A stretch of DNA of 56,628 bases from Janthinobacterium sp. GW458P (GCF_002127585.1 NZ_NEGZ01000028.1:1-56628), one strand, 5' to 3'. Positions 45,418 through 53,808 are shown, counted from the first letter of the stretch. Notes: generated from the sequence alone by a model not told the origin. Numbers and translations are program-made.

Positions 45418-46599
45418 CTACAGGGCGGGAAACAGCTCCGCCTGGGCGGGAACCTGCCGCGTCGCGACGGCCGGATCGGACAGGGTCGAGATGCGCACGC
45501 CCAGCAGGCGGATTTTCTTTTCAAATGGCACGCGCCGCAGGCAATCGCGGCTGGCCCGCAGGATGGCGGCGGCGTCCGCCGTGGCGCTGGGCAGGGTGAC
45601 GTCGCGCGTGACGGTGCTGAAATCCTCGAAGCGCAGCTTGATGCCCACCGTGCGCCCCGCCAGCGATTGTTTATCGAGGTCGCCGGCCACGCGCGTGCAC
45701 AGGCTTTCCAGTTTTTCCGACAGGGTGGCGCGGTCGCGCACCACCTGCAAGTCGCGCTCGAACGTCGTTTCGCGGCTGACGGACTTGGTTTCCCGGCTCG
45801 TCTGCACGGGCCGCTCGTCGATGCCCAGCGCCGCCTGGCGCAGCCAGCCCGTGTACAGGTCGCCGAACTGCGTGCGCAGCATGGCCATGTCGGCCCGCGC
45901 CAGCTCGCCGATGGTGATAATGCCCAGCGCTTCCAGCTTGGCCGTGGCCTTCGGGCCGATGCCATTGATCTTTTTTGCCGGCAAGGGCCAGACCCGCGTT
46001 TCCACATCCTCGGGCGACAAAATGGTCAGGCCGTCGGGTTTTTCCAGGTCAGAACAGATTTTTGCCAGCAATTTGTTCGGCGCCAGGCCGATCGAGCACG
46101 ACAGGCCCGTCGCCTCGAACACGGCCGCCTTCAGGCGCGCCGCCATGGCCGGCGCCTGCTCGCCATGTTCCGTCAGGTCGACATAGATTTCATCGATGCC
46201 CACGTTCTGGATGACGGGACACAGATGGGCCACGGCTTGCTTGAAGCGGGCCGAATAGTCGCGGTAAGCCTCGAAATCGGCGGGCAGCAGGATGCTGTCG
46301 GGCGCCAGTTTCGCCGCCTTCATGATGCCCATGGCGGAAAACACGCCGAACGCGCGCGCCGCATAGGTCGAGGTGGTGACGACGCCGCGCCCCACGTAGT
46401 CGCGCATGCGCGCGAATTGCCGCGTGCCGTCCATCTGCAGCACGGGCTGCTGCAGGCGCCCGCCGCCGATGACGACGGCTTCGCCGCGCAATTCCGGATA
46501 TTTCAGCAGTTCCACGGAGGCAAAGAAGGCATCCATGTCCAGGTGGGCTATCCAGCGGCGCGCTGCGGGTGGTTCGGCAAGTGGTGGGACAGATGGCAT
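45418..46599 (-). CDS. dinB: DNA polymerase IV (Y family)
   Basis: A 393-residue translesion polymerase. Palm/fingers motifs: IAHLDMDAFFASVE (catalytic Asp), GIDEIYVDLTEHG (DE pair), and SCSIGLAPNKLLAKI. The helix-hairpin-helix KINGIGPKATAKLEALGI and little-finger domain follow. The last residues QAELFPAL form a beta-clamp binding motif (QxxLF). The start at 46599 has GAGG upstream; an in-frame ATG at 46653 lies within the LexA operator and is unlikely to be used. The perfect LexA box is about 45-65 bp upstream. Confidence 0.95.
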   Translation of the reverse strand: MPSVPPLAEPPAARRWIAHLDMDAFFASVELLKYPELRGEAVVIGGGRLQQPVLQMDGTRQFARMRDYVGRGVVTTSTYAARAFGVFSAMGIMKAAKLAPDSILLPADFEAYRDYSARFKQAVAHLCPVIQNVGIDEIYVDLTEHGEQAPAMAARLKAAVFEATGLSCSIGLAPNKLLAKICSDLEKPDGLTILSPEDVETRVWPLPAKKINGIGPKATAKLEALGIITIGELARADMAMLRTQFGDLYTGWLRQAALGIDERPVQTSRETKSVSRETTFERDLQVVRDRATLSEKLESLCTRVAGDLDKQSLAGRTVGIKLRFEDFSTVTRDVTLPSATADAAAILRASRDCLRRVPFEKKIRLLGVRISTLSDPAVATRQVPAQAELFPAL

Positions 46600-46643
46600 C
46601 AAAAACACCTCGCGGCGGGTCGGCTTGCCTGAAGCTGGCAAGA

Positions 46644-46663
46644 TACTGTTCATGCATACAGTA
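46644..46663. promoter_or_regulatory. LexA (SOS) box upstream of dinB
   Basis: TACTGTTCATGCATACAGTA carries an exact CTGT-N8-ACAG core and extends as a palindrome to the outer TA. It lies 45 bp before the dinB start. It is 50 bp upstream of the -35 of the divergent oligopeptidase promoter. Confidence 0.93.
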
Positions 46664-46711
46664 TTACCGGAAATGGGCGCGGATGCAAGTTGAAACGCAC
46701 GCGCACCGCAG

Positions 46712-46739
46712 TTGCTTTTCTCAATGGCAAGATTACAAT
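46712..46739 (+). promoter_or_regulatory. Sigma-70 promoter of the oligopeptidase gene
   Basis: TTGCTT (46712-46717) and TACAAT (46734-46739) with a 16-bp spacer. Transcription would begin near 46746, ten bases ahead of the AAAGGAG ribosome site, leaving a very short leader. Confidence 0.7.
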
Positions 46740-46767
46740 CCTGACACAACTATTCAAAGGAGCCGCC

Positions 46768-48933
46768 TTGTCCACCCCCCATCACGCTGCGCGCCGCCGG
46801 TCCGCCTGGTCATCCATCCTGCCGGCCCTGCTGCTGTCCACGCTGGCGTCATCCGCGCTGGCCGCCGATGCCGCCGCCACGGCTTCTGCCGCCCCCGTCG
46901 CCGCCAAAACAGCCTGGCAGGAAACGCGCCACGGCACCATCGTCACGGACGACTACCGCTGGCTGCAAAAGAAGAGCGATCCTGCCGTGATTGACTACCT
47001 GAACGCGGAAAACGCCTACACGGCGGCCGTCACGGCCCCGATCCAGCCGCTGGCCGACAAGCTGACTGCGGAAATCAAGGGCCGCATGCAGGAAGTGGAC
47101 CTGTCCGTGCCCGCGCGCCAGGGCAATTTTTACTATTACACGCGCGTGGAAGCGGGCAAGCAATATCCGATACACTGCCGCCGCCCCGTGGGCGCGAAGG
47201 GCGCGTATGACGCCCAGGCGGCCGAAGAGATTTTGCTTGACCAGAATCAATTGGCCGAAGGCCACAAATTCTTTGCCGTGCGCGCCTTTAGCGTCAGCCC
47301 GAATGAACAATTGCTGGCCTACACCACGGACACGACGGGTTTCCGCCAGTACGAGCTGCACGTCAAGGATTTGAAGACGGGCAAATTGCTCACGGACAGC
47401 ATGCCGCGCGTGACCTCGCTGGCCTGGGCGGCCGACAACGCCACTCTGATGCTGACGCAGGAAGACGCCACCACCAAGCGCGCGGACCGCTTGTTCCGCC
47501 TGGCGCTGGGCGGCACGCCGCAGCAGGTCTACCATGAGCCTGTGGAACAGTTCGCCATCGGCGTGAGCCGCACGCGCGACCAGCGCTACTTTGTGCTCAC
47601 GGCGCGCAGCACGGACACGAGCGAAGTGCTGCTGTTGCCAACGAACAAGCCGGAAGGCCGTTTCCAGAGCGTGCTGCCACGCGAGAAGGGCCACCGCTAC
47701 GGCATCGAACACCGCGACGGCCAGCTGTATATTCTGACCAACAAGGACGCGAAGAATTTCCGCATCGTCAGCGCACCGGTCACCGCCCCGCAGCCGAAGC
47801 ACTGGAAGCCCGTCGTGCCGCACAACAAGGACGCCGTGATCCAGTCCATCGACGTCTTCCAGGGCTACCTGGTGGTGATGGAAAAGGCCCGCGCCCTGAA
47901 CCGCGCGCGCATCTTTGATTTTGCGCAAAAGAACTGGAAAACCGTGCAGTTCGACGACCCCGTCTACCTGGCCACGGCGGCCGGCACGCCGGAGTTTTCT
48001 GCCACGCAATTTCGCATGTCCTACCAGTCGCCCGTCACGCCGCCCACCGTCATCGACGTCAGCATGAAGGATGGCCAGCGCACGGTGCTGAAACAGCAGG
48101 AAATCGTCGGCGGCTTTGACGGCAGCCGCTACACGACGCAGCGCCTGTGGGTAAAGGCGCGCGACGGCGTGCAAGTGCCGCTGTGGATCGTCTACAAGAA
48201 GGGCGTCAAGCTCGACGGTTCCGCGCCGCTGCTGCTGTACTCGTATGGTTCCTACGGCATTTCGACGGAAGCCAGTTTTGCCATCAGCCGCATCAGCCTG
48301 CTGGAGCGGGGCGTCATCTACGCGCAGGCGCACATCCGCGGCGGCACGGACATGGGCGAAGCGTGGCATGAAGACGGCATGCTGATGAAGAAAAAAAACA
48401 CCTTCAATGACTTCATCGACAGCGCCGACTACCTGGTGCGCGAAAAATGGACAAGCCCGAACCGCCTGATCATCCAGGGCGGCAGCGCGGGCGGCCTGCT
48501 GATGGGCGCCGTCGTCAACATGCGCCCCGAACTGTTCCACGCCGTGCACGCGGCCGTGCCGTTTGTCGACGTGATGAACACCATGATGGACGCCAGCCTG
48601 CCGCTGACGACGGGAGAGTACCTGGAATGGGGCGACCCGAACCAGAAGGCGGCCTACGACTACATGCTCAGCTACTCGCCCTACGACAACATTGCGCGCA
48701 AGAATTACCCGGCCATGCTGGTGACGACGGGCCTCAACGACAGCCAGGTCATGTACTGGGAACCGGCGAAATACGTGGCCAAGCTGCGCGCCTACAAGAC
48801 GGACAGCAATCCCTTGCTGCTGAAAACGAATATGGGCGCCGGCCACGGCGGCGCGTCGGGCCGCTATAACGCCATTGCCGAAAACGCCTTCAATATGGCG
48901 TGGATGCTGTCGCAATGGGGCATTGACAGCTAA
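46768..48933 (+). CDS. ptrB: Exported prolyl oligopeptidase family peptidase (oligopeptidase B-like)
   Basis: A 721-residue S9A serine peptidase: N-terminal strand, seven-bladed propeller (about 100-440) and alpha/beta-hydrolase with Ser573 in GGSAGG, Asp658 in GLNDSQV and His693 in GHGG. Oligopeptidase B cleaves short peptides after basic residues. The start is TTG at 46768. AAAGGAG (46756-46762) lies five bases upstream, the promoter's predicted start is at about 46746, and translation from here gives a clean signal peptide (SALA|AD). The ATG at 46690 would precede the promoter. Export is unusual, since E. coli PtrB is cytoplasmic. Confidence 0.9.
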   Translation: MSTPHHAARRRSAWSSILPALLLSTLASSALAADAAATASAAPVAAKTAWQETRHGTIVTDDYRWLQKKSDPAVIDYLNAENAYTAAVTAPIQPLADKLTAEIKGRMQEVDLSVPARQGNFYYYTRVEAGKQYPIHCRRPVGAKGAYDAQAAEEILLDQNQLAEGHKFFAVRAFSVSPNEQLLAYTTDTTGFRQYELHVKDLKTGKLLTDSMPRVTSLAWAADNATLMLTQEDATTKRADRLFRLALGGTPQQVYHEPVEQFAIGVSRTRDQRYFVLTARSTDTSEVLLLPTNKPEGRFQSVLPREKGHRYGIEHRDGQLYILTNKDAKNFRIVSAPVTAPQPKHWKPVVPHNKDAVIQSIDVFQGYLVVMEKARALNRARIFDFAQKNWKTVQFDDPVYLATAAGTPEFSATQFRMSYQSPVTPPTVIDVSMKDGQRTVLKQQEIVGGFDGSRYTTQRLWVKARDGVQVPLWIVYKKGVKLDGSAPLLLYSYGSYGISTEASFAISRISLLERGVIYAQAHIRGGTDMGEAWHEDGMLMKKKNTFNDFIDSADYLVREKWTSPNRLIIQGGSAGGLLMGAVVNMRPELFHAVHAAVPFVDVMNTMMDASLPLTTGEYLEWGDPNQKAAYDYMLSYSPYDNIARKNYPAMLVTTGLNDSQVMYWEPAKYVAKLRAYKTDSNPLLLKTNMGAGHGGASGRYNAIAENAFNMAWMLSQWGIDS

Positions 48934-48958
48934 AACGGTAAAAAGGTGGAAAAAGCCC

Positions 48959-48987
48959 TTGCACAAGGATTTCAGCCGTCCTATAAT
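48959..48987 (+). promoter_or_regulatory. tRNA promoter, unit 1
   Basis: TTGCAC (48959-48964) and TATAAT (48982-48987) with a 17-bp spacer and a GC-rich stretch after the -10, ahead of tRNA-Val copy 1. Confidence 0.88.
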
Positions 48988-49043
48988 AGCGCCTCTTCCA
49001 GACGTGGTGACAAACGTCGGGATGGTTTTCTGAGACAAGCAAC

Positions 49044-49119
49044 GGGTGCTTAGCTCAGTTGGTAGAGCGGCGCCCTTACAAGGCGTAGGTCGGGAGTTCG
49101 AGCCTCTCAGCACCCACCA
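49044..49119 (+). tRNA. tRNA-Val(TAC), copy 1
   Basis: 76 nt including encoded CCA. Seven-pair acceptor (GGGTGCT/AGCACCC), D arm GCTC-GAGC, anticodon loop CTTACAA with anticodon TAC reading Val codons, TpsiC arm with GTTCGAG. First gene of the first Val-Asp unit. Confidence 0.97.
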
Positions 49120-49173
49120 AATCAGAAAACTGTCCAGTGCTTCATGGATCAGCAATACAGATCATACGAGCTT

Positions 49174-49250
49174 GGAGTGGTAGTTCAGTTGGTTAGAATA
49201 CCGGCCTGTCACGTCGGGGGTCGCGGGTTCGAGTCCCGTCCGCTCCGCCA
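49174..49250 (+). tRNA. tRNA-Asp(GTC), copy 1
   Basis: 77 nt including CCA. Acceptor GGAGTGG with CCGCTCC (one G-T pair), anticodon loop CTGTCAC with anticodon GTC, TpsiC loop GTTCGAG. Lies 54 bp after tRNA-Val copy 1. Confidence 0.97.
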
Positions 49251-49257
49251 ATAAAAG

Positions 49258-49292
49258 AAAAGCCCTTTGGTTCCCAGAACCGAAGGGCTTTT
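49258..49292 (+). terminator. tRNA terminator, unit 1
   Basis: A 16-bp stem with one wobble pair (49258-49273 with 49277-49292), 3-nt loop and terminal T-run, 8 bp after tRNA-Asp copy 1. Confidence 0.92.
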
Positions 49293-49385
49293 CCCATTTC
49301 AGCAGCAGAAAACACGCCAGTCCTCCCTCCTGCGAGCATTTTTGCGCTTTTCAGCAAAAAAACTGCTTTTATCCCCCAAGAACAG

Positions 49386-49415
49386 TTGCACAAGCGGGAA
49401 AGCGCCCCCTATAAT
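49386..49415 (+). promoter_or_regulatory. tRNA promoter, unit 2
   Basis: TTGCAC (49386-49391) and TATAAT (49410-49415) with an 18-bp spacer; the sequence after the -10 is nearly identical to unit 1. Confidence 0.88.
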
Positions 49416-49468
49416 AGTGCCTCTTCCAGACGTGGTGACAAACGTCGGGATAGTTTTCTGGGATATGC

Positions 49469-49544
49469 GGGTGCTTAGCTCAGTTGGTAGAGCGGCGCCC
49501 TTACAAGGCGTAGGTCGGGAGTTCGAGCCTCTCAGCACCCACCA
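49469..49544 (+). tRNA. tRNA-Val(TAC), copy 2
   Basis: Identical in all 76 bases to copy 1, 425 bp downstream, with anticodon TAC and encoded CCA. Confidence 0.97.
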
Positions 49545-49597
49545 AACAGAAAATTATCCAGTGCTTCATGGATCAGCAACACAGATCATACGAGCTT

Positions 49598-49674
49598 GGA
49601 GTGGTAGTTCAGTTGGTTAGAATACCGGCCTGTCACGTCGGGGGTCGCGGGTTCGAGTCCCGTCCGCTCCGCCA
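49598..49674 (+). tRNA. tRNA-Asp(GTC), copy 2
   Basis: Identical in all 77 bases to copy 1, 424 bp downstream, with anticodon GTC and encoded CCA. Confidence 0.97.
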
Positions 49675-49681
49675 ATAAAAG

Positions 49682-49716
49682 AAAAGCCCTTTGGTTCCCA
49701 GAACCGAAGGGCTTTT
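49682..49716 (+). terminator. tRNA terminator, unit 2
   Basis: The same 16-bp stem and T-run as the unit 1 terminator, 8 bp after tRNA-Asp copy 2. Confidence 0.92.
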
Positions 49717-49722
49717 CCCATT

Positions 49723-49789
49723 CCGGGGTCAGACCGCAACACCACCAACGTCAACCCCAAAGCTGACTTGCCCGGGGGCCAGACCCCGG
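49723..49789. repeat. 67-bp inverted-repeat element next to the tRNA genes
   Basis: Left end CCGGGGTCAGACC and right end GGGGCCAGACCCCGG form inverted termini (8 bp perfect, extended with mismatches), and share GGGG(T/C)CAGACC in direct orientation. It lies between the tRNA terminator and the ABC exporter operon. Could be a small nonautonomous element remnant or a regulatory palindrome. Confidence 0.5.
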
Positions 49790-49829
49790 CTGTTAGAATC
49801 AGCGCTACCCCGACTCCGCCCCTGCCCGC

Positions 49830-50933
49830 ATGCGCCTGCCCCGCAGTCTTCACCCCTATTCCGCCCTGCGCTTGCGCCTGGCCCATCATGCTTTGCTGCA
49901 ATTTGCCGCCAGCCTGGCCAGTTCCATGGAAATCTTCTTTTTCCTGGCCGGTCCCGTCCTGCTGGGCTTGCTCAGCGTCATCGCCCTGCCCGGCTTTCTC
50001 GCCGTGACGCACGCCTGGCCCGCCGCCCTGGCCATCATCGTCACGCAAGCCGTGCTCACCTGCCTGCCCGCCTGGCTGCTGCGCAAGCGATTGTTGCCGG
50101 CGCACACCGCCGCCTGGCTGCGCCAGATGCCCTTGCCGCCGCGCCTGCGCTGGCAAGCCGATATCGCCGTGGCCGGCCTGCTGATGCTGCCGCTGGGCCT
50201 CGCCTATGCCGTCTCGGCCGGCATCTGGCTGCTGCAATCGCCGCCCTGGCTGCGCCCGATCATCGCGCCCGGCATAGCCGCCACCATCGCCGCCTGGCTG
50301 CTGGCCTGGCTGCTGACGACATGCATCGTGGCCCGGCGCCTGCGCGCGCCGCGCCCCGCACAAAGGGCGCGCACGCCCGCGATGCGCGCCTATGTGCCGC
50401 AGCACCCCCGCTGGTCTACCCTGTTCCTGTGGCGCCAGCTGTTCTGGCTGCCGTTCTGGCGCAACGAGAATGTGATCGGCCTGCAGCAAAGCGCACTGCT
50501 GGCCACGGCGGGCGCCAGCATGCTGGCCTGGCTGCTGCGCGCGCCCCTCGTGCCCGTGCCGCTGCTCGGCCTGCTGGCCAGCGCCAGCCTGGTCATCGTG
50601 ACGGACCGGGGCGACAAGGCCGTGCGCGAGCAGATCGCCGTGCTGCGCCCCGCATTGACCGCCTGGCCCCTGGCCAGCGCCACCTTGCTCCGCCTGGCCT
50701 GCGCGGCCAGCCTGCTGCCGGCGTTTGCCGTGCTGCTGGGCGCGGGCGTCTTGCTGTACGCCACCGATCCCGCCGCCCTGCAGCAACGCGTGACGACGGT
50801 GTACGCGCTCACCGCCAGCGTCGCCCTGCTGGCCATCGTCGGCCTGCCCCGCCTGACGGCCCGGGGCAGGGTCGCCCTCGTCGTCCTGTCCATCCTTGCC
50901 TTGAGCGCCATCGGAAGCGAATTATGGAATTGA
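49830..50933 (+). CDS. Polytopic membrane protein, probable ABC exporter permease
   Basis: A 367-residue inner-membrane protein with roughly eight to ten hydrophobic segments (first near 32-52, last near 345-362) and a central basic cytoplasmic loop (RRLRAPRPAQRARTPA). No substrate-binding protein or known permease signature is seen. It overlaps the following ATPase gene by 10 bp, so it is the likely membrane half of a two-gene ABC exporter. No clear ribosome site before the ATG at 49830; a later start (MEIFFF, 49926) would remove a hydrophilic leader. Substrate unknown. Confidence 0.75.
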   Translation: MRLPRSLHPYSALRLRLAHHALLQFAASLASSMEIFFFLAGPVLLGLLSVIALPGFLAVTHAWPAALAIIVTQAVLTCLPAWLLRKRLLPAHTAAWLRQMPLPPRLRWQADIAVAGLLMLPLGLAYAVSAGIWLLQSPPWLRPIIAPGIAATIAAWLLAWLLTTCIVARRLRAPRPAQRARTPAMRAYVPQHPRWSTLFLWRQLFWLPFWRNENVIGLQQSALLATAGASMLAWLLRAPLVPVPLLGLLASASLVIVTDRGDKAVREQIAVLRPALTAWPLASATLLRLACAASLLPAFAVLLGAGVLLYATDPAALQQRVTTVYALTASVALLAIVGLPRLTARGRVALVVLSILALSAIGSELWN

Positions 50934-51550
50934 ATGCCTGCACTCCCACCCTGCACATCGAGCACCTCGATTTTCATTTCCCCACGCACAGCGTCTTCCA
51001 GGGGTTCAAGCAGCAATTCGGCCCCGGCGTCAGCTGGCTGCGCGGCGCGAACGGCGCCGGCAAGACGACTTTGCTGAAGCTGGCGGGCGGCGCCCTGCTG
51101 CCCGCGCGCGGCGCCATCCGCCTGGACGACATCGACAGCGCTCACCAGCCGCTGGCCTACCGCGCGCGCACGTTCTATTGCGGCGGCGATGCCCCCGCCC
51201 TGCCCTGGCTGCAGGTACGCGAGTTCCTCGACCTGCATCTGGCCCTGTACCCGGGCAGCGACGAGGCCCTGCTGAACGACGAGCTGAGCGCGTTTGCCCT
51301 GTTGCCGACCTTGCAGCAAAGCATCAACGCCCTCTCGCTGGGCCAGCATAAGAAACTGCAACTGGCGCTGGCCCTGGCCTTGCCCGTGCGCCTGCTGCTG
51401 ATCGACGAACCGTTCAACGGTCTCGACGCGGCCGCCATGGCCTACTTGCGCCTGCGCCTGTCCGACCCGGCCCGCCTGGCGCGCCAGTGCATCGTGCTGA
51501 CCAGCCACCTGGCGCCGGACGTGCCGCTGGCGGCCACGGTGGAAATATAG
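50924..51550 (+). CDS. ABC transporter ATP-binding protein
   Basis: A 208-residue nucleotide-binding subunit. Walker A RGANGAGKTT (near 40-48), signature degenerate as SLGQHKKLQLALAL in place of LSGGQ, Walker B LLLIDEPFNGLD, and H-loop His in VLTSH. Small size and CcmA/export-like layout suggest an exporter. Translationally coupled to the upstream membrane protein by a 10-bp overlap. No third component is encoded beside them. Confidence 0.87.
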   Translation: MELNACTPTLHIEHLDFHFPTHSVFQGFKQQFGPGVSWLRGANGAGKTTLLKLAGGALLPARGAIRLDDIDSAHQPLAYRARTFYCGGDAPALPWLQVREFLDLHLALYPGSDEALLNDELSAFALLPTLQQSINALSLGQHKKLQLALALALPVRLLLIDEPFNGLDAAAMAYLRLRLSDPARLARQCIVLTSHLAPDVPLAATVEI

Positions 51551-51685
51551 ACAGAAAATACAGCTTTGCAGATCGGCCAAGAACCGCTTACGATGCCGTG
51601 TTGCAAAAACCGGCGATCCCGGTGCAGCCACGACGACAACACGGCGCGCTGACCCGGCGCGCCAGGCTTATTCTTGGAGATTACT

Positions 51686-52033
51686 ATGTTGAACACCCAC
51701 CGCAGCGCCCTGGCCATCCTGTGCGCCGCCTTCACCACCTGTGCCGCCCCGGCGATCGCCGCCGGCCCCACGGGCACGGCCGCCGACTATGGCACGCCGG
51801 CCCACCACGGCGCCGCCCAGCGCAGCATCGAACTGCAGGCCGATACGCGCCACATCAACGTCACGCACGGCGAAACCGTCACCATCGCGCGCGCCGGCCA
51901 GCGTTTTACGTGGCACGTGCAGACTTTTAATAACAGGACCGTCTTTGCCCTGGCCGAGATCGCACCGAAGGACATGCCCGTCGACGGCATCGCGGTATAT
52001 GTGGCCGCCAACCCCCTGTACACAGGCAGCTAA
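51686..52033 (+). CDS. CzcE-family periplasmic protein
   Basis: A 115-residue exported protein: signal peptide to about IAA|GP, then a small beta-rich domain. Segments such as ADYGTPAHHGAAQRSIEL, INVTHGETVTIARAGQRFTWHVQTFN and FALAEIAPKDMPVDGIAVYVAANPLY match the pattern of CzcE, a periplasmic copper-binding protein of metal-resistance plasmids. His residues (AHHG, HIN, THG) could bind metal. TTGGAGA precedes the ATG at 51686. No czc or cop genes are adjacent, and the CusS-like system lies 46 kb away. Family assignment is probable, function inferred. Confidence 0.75.
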   Translation: MLNTHRSALAILCAAFTTCAAPAIAAGPTGTAADYGTPAHHGAAQRSIELQADTRHINVTHGETVTIARAGQRFTWHVQTFNNRTVFALAEIAPKDMPVDGIAVYVAANPLYTGS

Positions 52034-52048
52034 GTTTCCTGCGCGCAT

Positions 52049-52088
52049 AAAAAAACCGGAACAGCCTTGCGGCCCTTCCGGTTTTTTT
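52049..52088. terminator. Bidirectional terminator
   Basis: A-run/T-run hairpin: AAAAAAACCGGAA (52049-52061) pairs with TTCCGGTTTTTTT (52076-52088). It serves the CzcE-like gene and the convergent ahpF. Confidence 0.92.
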
Positions 52089-52114
52089 CTTGATACAGCG
52101 CAACGCTGAAATAC

Positions 52115-53710
52115 TTACGCCGTCAGCGCTTCTTTCGCGGCGGACTCGTCGACCACTCCCTCGTCATCCGAGCGGATCAGGTGGTCAAAGGCGGACAGGG
52201 CTGCCTTGGCGCCTTCGCCGGTGGCGATGATGATCTGCTTGTACGGCACCGTGGTGACGTCGCCGGCCGCAAACACGCCGGGAATCGAAGTCTGGCCGCG
52301 GGCATCGACTTCAATTTCGCCATGGCGCGACAAGGCGACCGTGCCCTTGAGCCACTCCGTGTTCGGCACCAGGCCGATTTGCACGAAGACGCCTTCCAGC
52401 TCGACCTTCTTCGACGCGCCGCTGACCCGGTCCGTGTAGGAAAGGCCATTGACGATCTTGCCGTCGCCGTGGATCTCGGTCGTTTGCGCCGAGGTGATCA
52501 CGGTCACGTTGGGCAGGCTGTGCAGCTTGCGCTGCAGCACCGCATCGGCGCGCAGTTCCGCGCCGAACTCGATCAGGGTCACGTGTTTCACGAGGCCGGC
52601 CAGGTCGATCGCCGCTTCCACGCCGGAATTCCCCCCGCCGATCACGGCCACGCGCTTGCCCTTGAACAAGGGACCGTCGCAGTGCGGGCAGTAGGCGACA
52701 CCGTGGTTGCGGTATTCCTTCTCGCCCGGCACGTTGATTTCGCGCCAGCGGGCGCCGGTGGCCAGGATGACGGTCTTGGCTTTCAGCACGGCGCCATTCG
52801 CCGTTTCAATCTCGATCAACTTACCTGGCGTCAACTTGGCGGCGCGCTGCGTGTTCATGATGTCGACGTCGTATTCCTTGACGTGCTGTTCCAGCGCCAC
52901 GGCGAATTTCGGACCATCGGTTTCCTTGACGGAAATAAAATTCTCGATGGCCAGGGTATCGAGCACCTGGCCGCCGAAACGCTCGGCCAGCACGCCCGTA
53001 TTGATGCCCTTGCGGGCCGCATAGATGGCCGCTGCCGCGCCGGCTGGGCCGCCGCCGACGATCAGCACATCGAACACGTCTTTCTTGTTCAAAGCTGCCG
53101 CCTGGCGGGCGCCGGCGTTGGTGTCGAGCTTGGCGAGGATTTCCTCGACATTCGTGCGTCCCTGGCCAAAGTGCTGGCCATTGAGGAACATCATGGGCAC
53201 GGCCATGATCTGGCGTTCTTCCACCTCTTGCGGGAACACGCCGCCATCGATGGTGGTGACCTTGATGCGCGGGTTGATCACGGCCATGGCATTCAGGGCC
53301 TGCACCACTTCCGGGCAGTTATGGCAGGAGAGCGAAATAAACGTTTCAAATTCGTAATCGCCGTCGAGGTTGCGGATCTGCTCGATCACGGCATCGTCGA
53401 ACTTGATGGTGTGGCCGCCCACTTGCAGCAGCGCCAGCACCAGCGAAGTAAATTCGTGGCCCAGCGGCACACCGGCGAAACGCACGCCGATGTCGGAGCC
53501 GGTACGGTTGATGCTGAACGACGGGGTCCGTACGCCAGCGTCAAGGCGCTCGACCAGCGTGATCTTGTCGCTCAACAGGACTATCTCCTGGAGCAATTCC
53601 TTCATCTCGCGGGCTTTTGCGCTGTCATCGAGAGAAGCGACCAGCTCAAGCGGATACACCACTTTTTCCAGGTAGGATTTCAGTTGGGTTTTGAGGGTTG
53701 CGTCTAACAT
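52115..53710 (-). CDS. ahpF: Alkyl hydroperoxide reductase subunit F
   Basis: A 531-residue flavoprotein that passes electrons from NAD(P)H to AhpC. The N-terminal tandem thioredoxin-fold domain has one redox pair in SCHNC. The thioredoxin-reductase-like part has the FAD motif [19 protein letters not shown], the NAD motif [14 protein letters not shown] and redox CPHC in [10 protein letters not shown]. Length is normal. AAGGAAG precedes the start. It follows ahpC by 98 bp, with an intercistronic hairpin that likely sets the ahpC:ahpF ratio. Confidence 0.97.
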   Translation of the reverse strand: MLDATLKTQLKSYLEKVVYPLELVASLDDSAKAREMKELLQEIVLLSDKITLVERLDAGVRTPSFSINRTGSDIGVRFAGVPLGHEFTSLVLALLQVGGHTIKFDDAVIEQIRNLDGDYEFETFISLSCHNCPEVVQALNAMAVINPRIKVTTIDGGVFPQEVEERQIMAVPMMFLNGQHFGQGRTNVEEILAKLDTNAGARQAAALNKKDVFDVLIVGGGPAGAAAAIYAARKGINTGVLAERFGGQVLDTLAIENFISVKETDGPKFAVALEQHVKEYDVDIMNTQRAAKLTPGKLIEIETANGAVLKAKTVILATGARWREINVPGEKEYRNHGVAYCPHCDGPLFKGKRVAVIGGGNSGVEAAIDLAGLVKHVTLIEFGAELRADAVLQRKLHSLPNVTVITSAQTTEIHGDGKIVNGLSYTDRVSGASKKVELEGVFVQIGLVPNTEWLKGTVALSRHGEIEVDARGQTSIPGVFAAGDVTTVPYKQIIIATGEGAKAALSAFDHLIRSDDEGVVDESAAKEALTA

Positions 53711-53742
53711 GATTTTTTCTTCCTTTACAAATATTTAGGCGT

Positions 53743-53770
53743 ATGCCGGGCCGGACGCCCGGTCCGGCAT
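53743..53770 (-). other. Intercistronic hairpin between ahpC and ahpF
   Basis: A 12-bp stem with one G-T pair (53743-53754 with 53759-53770), loop ACGC, not followed by a T-run on the minus strand. It could stabilise the ahpC message or partly attenuate transcription into ahpF. Confidence 0.6.
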
Positions 53771-53808
53771 CGCGGTAACTACTTGTTTGCTGCTTGCTGC
53801 TTCAAGGC

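Larger units (their letters stand above)
48982..49716. repeat. Tandem duplication of the tRNA-Val/tRNA-Asp transcription unit
   Basis: Unit 1 (about 48982-49292) and unit 2 (about 49410-49716) each contain -10 region, leader, tRNA-Val, spacer, tRNA-Asp and terminator in near-identical sequence, period about 425 bp. The 93 bp between them, including the second -35, is unique. Leaders differ only by a few bases just before tRNA-Val. Confidence 0.93.

Noticed and set aside
46849..49155. A 768-residue open frame antisense to the oligopeptidase and across tRNA-Val
   Set aside because: It runs through a tRNA gene and antisense to a clear peptidase; composition is that of a shadow frame.
49617..50786. 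A 389-residue Gln/Gly/Ala-rich frame antisense to the ABC permease gene
   Set aside because: Low-complexity shadow that starts inside a tRNA gene; the sense frame has membrane segments and couples to the ATPase gene.
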